A DNA stretch of 5,854 nt, from assembly GCA_014376885.1 (NCBI GenBank), contig JACMQR010000318.1, positions 1 to 5,854 of the forward strand, given 5' to 3'. Below are positions 1-5,250 of the stretch, one piece after another. The stretch is from Polaromonas sp. (GTDB lineage: Bacteria > Pseudomonadota > Gammaproteobacteria > Burkholderiales > Burkholderiaceae_C). A program made the position numbers and the translations under genes. The notes under the pieces were generated by a model. It was not told where the DNA came from, searched no databases, and was given only the letters and a program-made list of their open reading frames with translations. The first letter of the stretch is position 1, and every line of letters begins with the position of its first letter.

Positions 1-116
1 CCGGTTGCCGGGTTGAACACATTCTGGCTGCGCCCGGCAGCCGGCATGACGGCAGCGCCGTTCACATAGTGGCCAATGGTGATTTGCGGGGTGATTTCGG
101 CGGGCGATGAAAACAT
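1..116 (-). CDS. mmsA: Aldehyde dehydrogenase N-terminus, probably methylmalonate-semialdehyde dehydrogenase (partial)
   Basis: Only the first 38 codons are present; the gene runs off the left edge. The reverse strand opens with ATG at 116 and reads MFSSPAEITPQITIGHYVNG, followed by a GRSQNVFNPATG segment. An 'IGHYVNG ... GRS..VFNPATG' opening is typical of the aldehyde dehydrogenase superfamily and especially of the CoA-acylating methylmalonate-semialdehyde dehydrogenases. Those enzymes convert methylmalonate or malonate semialdehyde to propionyl-CoA or acetyl-CoA in the cytoplasm, in valine, beta-alanine and inositol catabolism. An AAGGAC ribosome-binding sequence lies about 5 nt before the ATG. 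The catalytic Cys and the NAD-binding region are outside the window, so another aldehyde dehydrogenase subfamily is possible. The gene is divergent from a LysR-type regulator, as is common for catabolic genes and their local activators. Family is fairly sure; exact substrate is inference. Confidence 0.72.
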   Translation of the reverse strand, partial: MFSSPAEITPQITIGHYVNGAAVMPAAGRSQNVFNPAT

Positions 117-170
117 GGCGGTCCTTGGGTTGGCAAACGAATTGTTCAAGTCTAGAGCCCGCCGCGGCAT

Positions 171-199
171 TTGATAAGCCCCGCTGGATTGATTACATT
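171..199 (+). promoter_or_regulatory. Candidate sigma70 promoter of the LysR-type gene
   Basis: TTGATA at 171-176 (5 of 6 to the -35 consensus) is separated by exactly 17 bp from TACATT at 194-199 (4 of 6 to the -10 consensus). The predicted transcript start is near 206, giving a leader of about 25 nt to the ATG at 231. The -10 box and the predicted start lie in or beside the inverted repeat at 196-219, an arrangement that would suit autorepression. This is a motif match only. Confidence 0.42.
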
Positions 200-219
200 G
201 TTCATATTCCTGAACAATG
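196..219. promoter_or_regulatory. Inverted repeat, probable LysR-type operator
   Basis: CATTGTTCA (196-204) and TGAACAATG (211-219) are perfect 9-bp inverted arms around a 6-bp spacer. The dyad contains T-N11-A pairings, the general LysR-type box signature. The half-site ATTGTTCA recurs at 141-148, about 24 bp upstream of the divergent dehydrogenase start. The two same-direction copies are 56 bp apart. The dyad covers the predicted lysR transcript start and touches its ribosome-binding site, so it could serve activation of the divergent gene and autorepression. A role as an RNA hairpin in the lysR leader is the alternative. Confidence 0.6.
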
Positions 220-230
220 AAGGCTTGACC

Positions 231-1223
231 ATGTCGTCTGACCAGCTGGCCCCGCTTGTGGCCGACCTGCACCTGCTGACCGTGCTGGCCGCCACCCGCA
301 GCTTTACCGAAACCGCGCGCCGCCTGGGCCTGTCCAAGGCCTCGGCGAGCATGCGCATCAGCGAGCTGGAGCGCACCGCCGGCGTCCTGCTGGTGCGCCG
401 CACGACGCGCTCGGTCGGCCTGACCGAGGCCGGTCAGCAGCTGGTGGGCGAGATGCAGCCGGCGTTCAGCCGCATCAGCGAAAGCTACAGCGCGGCCCGC
501 GACCTGGCCGGCACGCCGCGCGGCTTGATCCGGCTGACTGCACCGGTCGCGCTCGGGCGCCAGCACCTGGCGCCGTGCATTGCCGCGTTCTTGCAGCTAT
601 TTCCCGACATCCACATCGAGCTGGACTTGACCGACCGCTTTGTCAACCTGGCCAATGAGGGCTTTGACCTGGCGATCCGGCATACCCATGCGCCGCCCGA
701 CACCCATGTCGCCTGGGTGCTGTGCGAAACCGGTTCGCACCTGGCGGCCAGCCCCGGTTACCTGGCCCGGCGCGGCCTGCCGGCGCACCCGTCGGAGCTG
801 GCGGCGCACAACTGCCTGCTTTACCTGCGGGACAGCCATGCCGGCAGCTGGACCTTTGCGCGGCCGGTGCCGGGGCCTGGCAAACGCCGGCCGGCCGAGG
901 GCGCGGTCGAGCGCGTCGGCGTGCAGGTGGCCGGCTCGCTCAAGGCGAACAACAGCGAGGTGCTGCGTGACGCCCTGCTGGCTGGCCTGGGCATTGGCCT
1001 GCTGCCTGACTTCAGCATGCCGCAGGCCGCCGATGGCCACGCGGCGCCGCTGGTGCGGGTGTTGCCGGACTGGCAGGTGCAGGGGTTTTTCGGCGCGCGC
1101 ATTTATGCCCTGCGGCCCTGGTCGGCCCAGGTTCCCAAGGCGGTGCAGTGCCTGGTCGAGCATTTGCGGCAAAGCTTTTCCCGGGGCTTTGCGGCTGGGC
1201 TGACAAGTTTGCCAGCTGAATAA
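231..1223 (+). CDS. LysR-family transcriptional regulator
   Basis: This 330-residue protein has the normal LysR length and architecture. Residues about 11-70 form the winged helix-turn-helix, including RSFTETARRLGLSKASAS and a following ISELE recognition helix. After a linker helix, residues about 96-310 form the periplasmic-binding-protein-like effector domain. The segment DRFVNLANEGFDLAIRH is typical of the CrgA-like LysR subgroup. The ATG at 231 is chosen because a GAAGG ribosome-binding site lies 7 nt upstream and the protein then begins just before the HTH; an in-frame TTG at 171 would add 20 residues and overlaps the putative promoter. The gene is divergent from the dehydrogenase at 1-116, which is its most likely target, perhaps with a CoA-ester or semialdehyde-related effector; that part is inference. 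The downstream NUDIX gene begins only 35 bp after the stop, so read-through transcription is possible although no functional link is evident. Confidence 0.93.
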   Translation: MSSDQLAPLVADLHLLTVLAATRSFTETARRLGLSKASASMRISELERTAGVLLVRRTTRSVGLTEAGQQLVGEMQPAFSRISESYSAARDLAGTPRGLIRLTAPVALGRQHLAPCIAAFLQLFPDIHIELDLTDRFVNLANEGFDLAIRHTHAPPDTHVAWVLCETGSHLAASPGYLARRGLPAHPSELAAHNCLLYLRDSHAGSWTFARPVPGPGKRRPAEGAVERVGVQVAGSLKANNSEVLRDALLAGLGIGLLPDFSMPQAADGHAAPLVRVLPDWQVQGFFGARIYALRPWSAQVPKAVQCLVEHLRQSFSRGFAAGLTSLPAE

Positions 1224-1258
1224 GTGCGGTGTCATGAATGCCCAAGATAATGTCGCCC

Positions 1259-1768
1259 ATGAATACACGCTGGAAACCAAACGTTACCGTCGCAGCACTC
1301 ATTGAACGCAATTTTGCGGGCGTGCAAAAGTTTTTACTGGTCGAGGAGCAAACCCGCGATGGCTTGAGGCTCAACAACCCGGCCGGCCACCTGGACCCTG
1401 GCGAAAGCCCGGTCCAGGCCTGCGCCCGTGAAACGCTGGAAGAAACCGCGTTTCACTTCACGCCCACCGCGCTGGTGGGCATCTATTTTTCGCGCTTTGA
1501 CAGCTTTCAGCCCGGCCAGGCCGTGCCGCAGGACATCACCTACCTGCGCTTTACCTTTTGTGGCGAACTGGGCGAGCAGGTCGCCGGCCAGGCGCTGGAC
1601 GAAGGCATTGTGCGCACCGTCTGGCTGACGGCCGACGAGATCCGGGCCTGCACCGCCTTGCACCGCAGCCCGTTGCTGCTGACCAACCTGGAAGACTATC
1701 TGGCCGGCCGGCGCTATCCGCTGGACATCATTCATGCCGATGAAAGCGTTTACGCCGCAAAAGCGTAA
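1259..1768 (+). CDS. NUDIX hydrolase, NudJ-like phosphatase
   Basis: With the ATG at 1259 the product has 169 residues. The opening WKPNVTVAALIER matches the first strand of NudJ-like enzymes. The Nudix box spans residues 43-65, starting AGHLDPGES and continuing through RETLEETAF. It keeps the metal-binding REx2EE glutamates and the early Glu49, but the usual glycine near the end is Ala64. E. coli NudJ is a cytoplasmic Mg-dependent phosphatase active on nucleoside di- and triphosphates and on the thiamin precursor HMP-PP; the substrate here is not fixed by sequence. In-frame ATGs at 1238 and 1250 would add 7 or 3 residues. No start has a convincing Shine-Dalgarno sequence, and 1259 is preferred because MNTRWKPNVTV fits the family N-terminus. 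The gene precedes mnmA by 69 bp; in E. coli nudJ sits directly beside mnmA too, which supports the subfamily assignment. Confidence 0.87.
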   Translation: MNTRWKPNVTVAALIERNFAGVQKFLLVEEQTRDGLRLNNPAGHLDPGESPVQACARETLEETAFHFTPTALVGIYFSRFDSFQPGQAVPQDITYLRFTFCGELGEQVAGQALDEGIVRTVWLTADEIRACTALHRSPLLLTNLEDYLAGRRYPLDIIHADESVYAAKA

Positions 1769-1825
1769 GAACGTGGCCGCCTGCCGGCATGGCCCGCGCC
1801 CTGGCGTCGCAGCCGGCCCGCTCGG

Positions 1826-1831
1826 TAAAAT
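1826..1831 (+). promoter_or_regulatory. Candidate -10 box for mnmA (TAAAAT)
   Basis: TAAAAT matches the -10 consensus in 5 of 6 positions and ends 6 nt before the mnmA ATG. Standard spacing from the last -10 base puts transcript position +1 at 1838, the A of the start codon. No good -35 hexamer is visible 16-18 bp upstream (for example GGCGTC at 1803-1808), so the box would have to act weakly or with an activator. It could also be a chance AT-rich stretch. Confidence 0.35.
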
Positions 1832-1837
1832 CCGGGG

Positions 1838-3025
1838 ATGCAAAAGCAACGAATAGTGGTGGGACTGAGCGGCGGCGTTGATTCGGCGGTCACCGCCTGC
1901 CTGCTCAAACGGCAGGGCCACGAGGTCATCGGCATCTTCATGAAAAACTGGGAGGGCGATGACGACGACGAATTTTGTTCGTCGAACATCGACTTTGTCG
2001 ATGCGGCGGCGGTGGCCGACGTGCTGGGCATCGAGATCGAGCATGTCAATTTTGCGGCGGACTACAAAGACCGGGTGTTTGCCGAATTCCTGCGCGAATA
2101 CCAGGCTGGCCGCACGCCGAACCCGGACATCCTGTGCAACGCCGAGATCAAGTTCAAGGCATTTTTAGACCATGCCATGCGCCTGGGCGCCGACAAAATT
2201 GCCACCGGCCACTATGCCAGAGTGCGGCAAAACCCGGCCACCGGCCTGCACGAGCTGCTCAAGGGCCTGGACCCGGCCAAGGACCAGAGCTACTTTTTGC
2301 ACCGGCTGAACCAGGCGCAATTGTCGAAAACATGGTTTCCGGTCGGCGAGCTGCTCAAGACCGAGGTGCGGCGCATCGCGGGCGAGATCGGGCTGCCGAA
2401 TGCGCAGAAGAAAGACTCGACCGGCATCTGCTTTATCGGCGAGCGGCCGTTTCGCGACTTTTTGAACAACTACATCGCCAAGGCGCCTGGCCCGATCAAG
2501 AACGACCAGGGCCGCGTGCTGGGCGAGCATGTCGGCCTTTCCTTCTACACCCTGGGCCAGCGCCAGGGCTTGGGCATCGGCGGGGTGAAGGCGCGCGGGG
2601 CCGAGCTCAAGGCCATCCGGGCGCTGGGGCAGCGGGGGGCAGGCGAGCATGCGCCGTGGTTTGTCGCCCGCAAGGACCTGGACAGCAACACCCTGTGGGT
2701 GGTGCAGGGCCACGACCATCCGTGGCTGCTGTCGACCCGGCTGAGCGCGCAGGACTGCAGCTGGGTGGCCGGCGACGCGCCTGCTGCGGGCGCCCTGGCC
2801 GCCAAGACGCGCTACCGGCAGCTCGATGCCGCCTGCGAGCTGGCCAGCGCCGGGCCGGCCAGCTGCGAGCTGTCGTTTTCAGAGGCCCAGTGGGCGGTGA
2901 CGCCCGGCCAGTCGGCGGTGCTCTACCAGGGCGAGGTCTGCCTGGGCGGCGGCGTGATTGCGGCCAGCGATGTGCAGAATTTTCCCGGCGGCCGGCCCAC
3001 GGCTGAAGTTTTCAAGCCAAAATAG
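1838..3025 (+). CDS. mnmA: tRNA-specific 2-thiouridylase MnmA
   Basis: The product is a complete 395-residue MnmA (TrmU). This cytoplasmic enzyme adenylates and thiolates U34 at C2 in the wobble position of tRNA-Lys, -Glu and -Gln, receiving sulfur from a persulfide relay that starts with IscS. The N-terminal PP-loop SGGVDS is at residues 11-16, with FMKNWEG after the first helix. The two catalytic cysteines are recognisable: Cys100 in [12 protein letters not shown] and Cys198 in [13 protein letters not shown], matching E. coli Cys102 and Cys199. ATGHYAR at 123-129 and KDQSYFL at 148-154 are also family signatures. The C-terminal beta-barrel domain ends with the usual GGGVI segment. It is about 27 residues longer than the E. 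coli protein, partly from an insertion near residues 250-271 and a short C-terminal tail. The ATG at 1838 gives the standard N-terminus, but only CCGGGG precedes it, so the ribosome-binding site is poor. The gene converges with the outer-membrane protein gene downstream. Confidence 0.97.
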   Translation: MQKQRIVVGLSGGVDSAVTACLLKRQGHEVIGIFMKNWEGDDDDEFCSSNIDFVDAAAVADVLGIEIEHVNFAADYKDRVFAEFLREYQAGRTPNPDILCNAEIKFKAFLDHAMRLGADKIATGHYARVRQNPATGLHELLKGLDPAKDQSYFLHRLNQAQLSKTWFPVGELLKTEVRRIAGEIGLPNAQKKDSTGICFIGERPFRDFLNNYIAKAPGPIKNDQGRVLGEHVGLSFYTLGQRQGLGIGGVKARGAELKAIRALGQRGAGEHAPWFVARKDLDSNTLWVVQGHDHPWLLSTRLSAQDCSWVAGDAPAAGALAAKTRYRQLDAACELASAGPASCELSFSEAQWAVTPGQSAVLYQGEVCLGGGVIAASDVQNFPGGRPTAEVFKPK

Positions 3026-3031
3026 GCTGTT

Positions 3032-3083
3032 GTGCAAGCAGGGCAGGCATACGCAGCTATTAATTTACGAGCAAGCGTTTTGC
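3032..3083. repeat. Possible dispersed-repeat remnant between convergent genes
   Basis: The 58-bp gap between the mnmA stop and the stop of the convergent outer-membrane protein gene is AT-richer than its surroundings. It contains AGCTATTAATTT and two direct copies of GCAAGC (3034-3039, 3071-3076). A short hairpin is possible: AGCAA at 3070-3074 pairs with TTGCT at 3080-3084 around a 5-nt loop. Sequences of the kind AATAGCTGC...GCTTGC, as read on the reverse strand here, recur between genes in Comamonadaceae as far as I recall. I see no strong intrinsic terminator for either gene: the stem is only 5 bp and has no proper T-tract. Confidence 0.28.
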
Positions 3084-4499
3084 TTACAGCGCCGACTCGA
3101 CATAGGTGTAGAGGTAGTTCGAGCCGCCGTTGACATTGCCCAGCAAACGCGACGCGCCAAAAATGCCCGAGCGGTGCGACACGCCGACGCCGATGAAGGT
3201 GTCTTTCAAGCGGCGCGAGCCGACCAGGTCGCCCAGGCTGATGTCGATCGTCGGATCGAGGTAATTCAGCAGGCGCGAGCCCGGCTTGCCGCTGGCGGCC
3301 TGGCTGCTGGCTTCGATGTAGGGCACGCGCTGCGCCAGCGACAGGCCCACGCCCATGCCCAGCCGGGTCTTGACCCGGTCGCTCCAGGGAAAGCCCGAGT
3401 AAAAAGCCTTCATGAACAAATCGAGCTGCGCGCCGTTGGCCTGCAGGCCTCGCTCGTTGTGGCTGGTCACGCCGGCATAGCCGACAAAGTCCAGCGGCCA
3501 GCCGTTCACGTTTTGCAAAAACGGCTTGCCGACCTGCAGGCCTGAAATGCTCGTCGGGTTGACGCTGGCCGTTGCCAGGCACTGCGCCGTCAGCACCTTG
3601 ATCAGGTGGCAGCCGTCGTCGGTGGACTTGCCGTAGAGCAGCTTGAACCAGGTGGGCGAGGTGTCTTGCGCCGATTCACCCCGGCGCGCGCCGAAGTCAT
3701 AGACCGCGCCGACATAGGCGCCCGGCAGCACCCGCTTTTGCACGATCGGGCTGTCCTTGACGGCGCGGTCGAGCACGGTGGCCGACACGCCGGCCAGCAG
3801 GCGCCAGCGCTGCGACACATCGTAGGAGCCATACAGGCCGAGCGAAGCGTTCAGGCCCGCGCCGGGCGAATAGGCCGCACGCCCGGGCGTGGCCTCGGCC
3901 GGCCGCACGCCGAAATAGTAGTTGTTCAGCCGGGCGTCGCGCAGCCCCAGGCCCAGGCTGGGCCGCAGCGTCCACGGGCCCGAGCGCCAGTCGTAGGTGT
4001 AGCCCAGCCGGAACTCGCTGCCTTTTGAAAAGCCGCCGACGTCGTGCACGAACTCGGCCTGCACCGTGCCCCAGGGCTGGCGGTAGCGCCAGGACAGGCC
4101 CAGGTCGATGCCTGAGTCGCGCGGGGCCATGCCGGCCAGGCTGGCGGGCAGCCGGTCGGCCGGAAAGCCTTCGAGCCGCTGCTCGGCAAACAGGTCCACC
4201 CGGTGGGCGTCGCTGCTGCTGAGCAGCTTGACGCCAGCGCGGTTGGCATGCAGAAAAAGCCGCTCGCCCTCATACAGGTACAGCGGCAGCACGTCGTAAC
4301 GGTTGCCAGCCTCGCGGTAGGGCGAGCGCTCAAAGCGGGTGACGACGCCCAGCCCCGCACTGCCTGGCACTGACAAAATGTTGGTCAGCGGCTCCAAGGC
4401 AGGGTCGGCATGGGCGGGCGCCAGGCCGGACGCGGCCAGGGCCAGGCCGGCGAGCCGGCGTGCGGACGGCAAACGGGTGAGCAAGCGGAGTGTTTTCAT
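3084..4499 (-). CDS. Outer-membrane MipA/OmpV-type protein with an extra C-terminal module
   Basis: From the ATG at 4499 the product has 471 residues. Residues 1-31 are a Sec signal peptide with two basic patches, a hydrophobic core and an AHA cleavage site before Asp32. Residues about 45-270 match the MipA/OmpV outer-membrane barrel family: GLGVVTRFERSPY, DVLPLYLYEGERLF, RVDLFAEQRLEGF, and GAYVGAVYDFG at the end. Family members are usually near 250 residues, so about 190 extra residues follow. That module (about 281-471) has cysteines at 297 and 307, many alternating aromatic and hydrophobic strands, a conserved-looking LLNYLDPTIDISLGDL, and a terminal VSHRSGIFG...NVNGGSNYLYTYVE segment. The His442-x-Ser444 pair recalls PagL-type lipid A 3-O-deacylases, but the catalytic Glu of PagL is not evident. 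The final residue is Leu, not the usual aromatic. An in-frame ATG at 4595 is rejected because it would bury the signal peptide. The Shine-Dalgarno sequence is weak. Barrel role is well supported; enzymatic activity is inference. Confidence 0.82.
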   Translation of the reverse strand: MKTLRLLTRLPSARRLAGLALAASGLAPAHADPALEPLTNILSVPGSAGLGVVTRFERSPYREAGNRYDVLPLYLYEGERLFLHANRAGVKLLSSSDAHRVDLFAEQRLEGFPADRLPASLAGMAPRDSGIDLGLSWRYRQPWGTVQAEFVHDVGGFSKGSEFRLGYTYDWRSGPWTLRPSLGLGLRDARLNNYYFGVRPAEATPGRAAYSPGAGLNASLGLYGSYDVSQRWRLLAGVSATVLDRAVKDSPIVQKRVLPGAYVGAVYDFGARRGESAQDTSPTWFKLLYGKSTDDGCHLIKVLTAQCLATASVNPTSISGLQVGKPFLQNVNGWPLDFVGYAGVTSHNERGLQANGAQLDLFMKAFYSGFPWSDRVKTRLGMGVGLSLAQRVPYIEASSQAASGKPGSRLLNYLDPTIDISLGDLVGSRRLKDTFIGVGVSHRSGIFGASRLLGNVNGGSNYLYTYVESAL

Positions 4500-4580
4500 C
4501 AGGGGCTGTCGACGGTGGTGAGGTACGCTTTGGCGGCGAGCGGCGCTGGCATTTTTTAAAATAACAACAGAAAAGGCCTC

Positions 4581-4616
4581 ATGCGCTTGTCGCATATTGA
4601 AAAGTCGCTATTCAAT
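4581..4616. repeat. Two adjacent inverted repeats upstream of the outer-membrane protein gene
   Basis: ATGCG (4581-4585) pairs with CGCAT (4591-4595) around 5 nt. Immediately next to it, ATTGAA (4596-4601) pairs with TTCAAT (4611-4616) around 9 nt. They lie 82-117 bp upstream of the start codon at 4499, where a regulator could bind, and downstream of the ssb terminator. No clear -35/-10 pair for the outer-membrane gene was found in 4500-4632; TATTTT and TTAAAA stretches near 4552-4561 are the only AT-rich candidates. Short dyads such as these can arise by chance. Confidence 0.3.
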
Positions 4617-4630
4617 CAGTAGCAGCTTCG

Positions 4631-4655
4631 TTAAAAAACCCGCTCGCAGCGGGTT
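4631..4655 (-). terminator. Rho-independent terminator of ssb
   Basis: Read on the minus strand, AACCCGCT (4655-4648) and AGCGGGTT (4644-4637) form a perfect 8-bp GC-rich stem around the 3-nt loop GCG. A run of six T residues (4638-4633) starts within the end of the stem. It lies 25 nt after the ssb stop codon. The plus-strand side lacks a T-tract, so termination should be one-directional. It separates ssb from the outer-membrane protein gene, which therefore needs its own promoter. Confidence 0.9.
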
Positions 4656-4679
4656 GTTGCAAAAGGCCTCGGAAACGAC

Positions 4680-5192
4680 TCAAAACGGAATGTCGTCATC
4701 CATGTCGTCAAACCCACTGTTCGGCTTGGACGCGGCAAGAGCCGGCGCCGGCGCTTGCCGGGGTGGGGGCGGGCGGCTGGCCGGGGCGGCGGACTGGCGC
4801 GGCGCCTCGTAGCCGCCGCCCTCGTCATGGCTGCCCGCGCCAGCGCCGCCCATGCCCTGGCGGCTGCCGAGCATCTGCATCTGGTCGGCACGGATCTCGG
4901 TGGTGAATTTTTCGACGCCTTCCTTGTCCGTCCACTTGCGGGTGCGCAAGGAACCCTCGACATACACCTGCGAGCCCTTGCGCAGGTACTGCCCGACGAT
5001 CTCGGCCAGCCGGCCGTTGAACACGATGCGGTGCCATTCGGTGGCCTCTTTCATCTCGCCGCTGGCCTTGTCCTTCCACTTGTCGGTGGTGGCGATGGTG
5101 ACGTTGGCCACCTGGTCGCCGCTGGGAAAGCTGCGCATTTCGGGGTCTTTGCCCAGATTGCCGACGATGATGACCTTATTGACCGATGCCAT
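4680..5192 (-). CDS. ssb: Single-stranded DNA-binding protein
   Basis: The 170-residue product is a standard bacterial SSB, which coats single-stranded DNA as a tetramer during replication, recombination and repair. Residues 1-110 form the OB fold, beginning [17 protein letters not shown] and including [14 protein letters not shown] with Trp53 (equivalent to the E. coli DNA-stacking Trp54) and [16 protein letters not shown] flexible Gly, Ala and Pro-rich linker spans about 111-160. The acidic tip DMDDDIPF at 163-170 is the conserved docking peptide for partners such as PriA, RecQ, RecO, ExoI and the Pol III chi subunit. AAAGGA (5207-5202) lies 9 nt before the ATG. The MFS gene upstream ends 58 bp before this start on the same strand, so co-transcription is possible; I see no clear promoter or LexA box in that gap. 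A strong intrinsic terminator follows. Confidence 0.98.
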   Translation of the reverse strand: MASVNKVIIVGNLGKDPEMRSFPSGDQVANVTIATTDKWKDKASGEMKEATEWHRIVFNGRLAEIVGQYLRKGSQVYVEGSLRTRKWTDKEGVEKFTTEIRADQMQMLGSRQGMGGAGAGSHDEGGGYEAPRQSAAPASRPPPPRQAPAPALAASKPNSGFDDMDDDIPF

Positions 5193-5250
5193 GGTTTGAA
5201 TTCCTTTAACAAGTCCCCAAAGCCCAATCTCCGGGGTGATGCCGGCAAGT

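Noticed and set aside
171..230. TTG start at 171 for the LysR gene
   Set aside because: The ATG at 231 has a GAAGG ribosome-binding site at good spacing and gives the usual LysR N-terminus; the extra stretch carries the promoter and dyad.
597..1280. Minus-strand open frame antisense to the LysR gene
   Set aside because: No domain or plausible ribosome-binding site was seen, and its composition mirrors the codon bias of the coding strand.
1975..3006. A long plus-strand open frame overlapping mnmA in another frame
   Set aside because: Its translation is Arg/Gly/Pro/Ala-rich with no recognisable family, and mnmA in the main frame is unambiguous; this is a high-GC shadow.
3015..3028. AGCC-N6-GGCT hairpin at the mnmA stop as a terminator
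   Set aside because: The stem is only 4 bp and is followed by GTTGTG, not a T-tract.
4500..4595. N-terminal extension of the outer-membrane protein to an upstream ATG at 4595
   Set aside because: The added 32 residues would precede a complete signal peptide that begins MKTLRLLTRL at 4499, so the extension is not compatible with export and overlaps probable control sequence.
5193..5250. LexA box or dedicated ssb promoter in the MFS-ssb gap
   Set aside because: No CTG-N10-CAG operator and no convincing -35/-10 pair was found on the minus strand.
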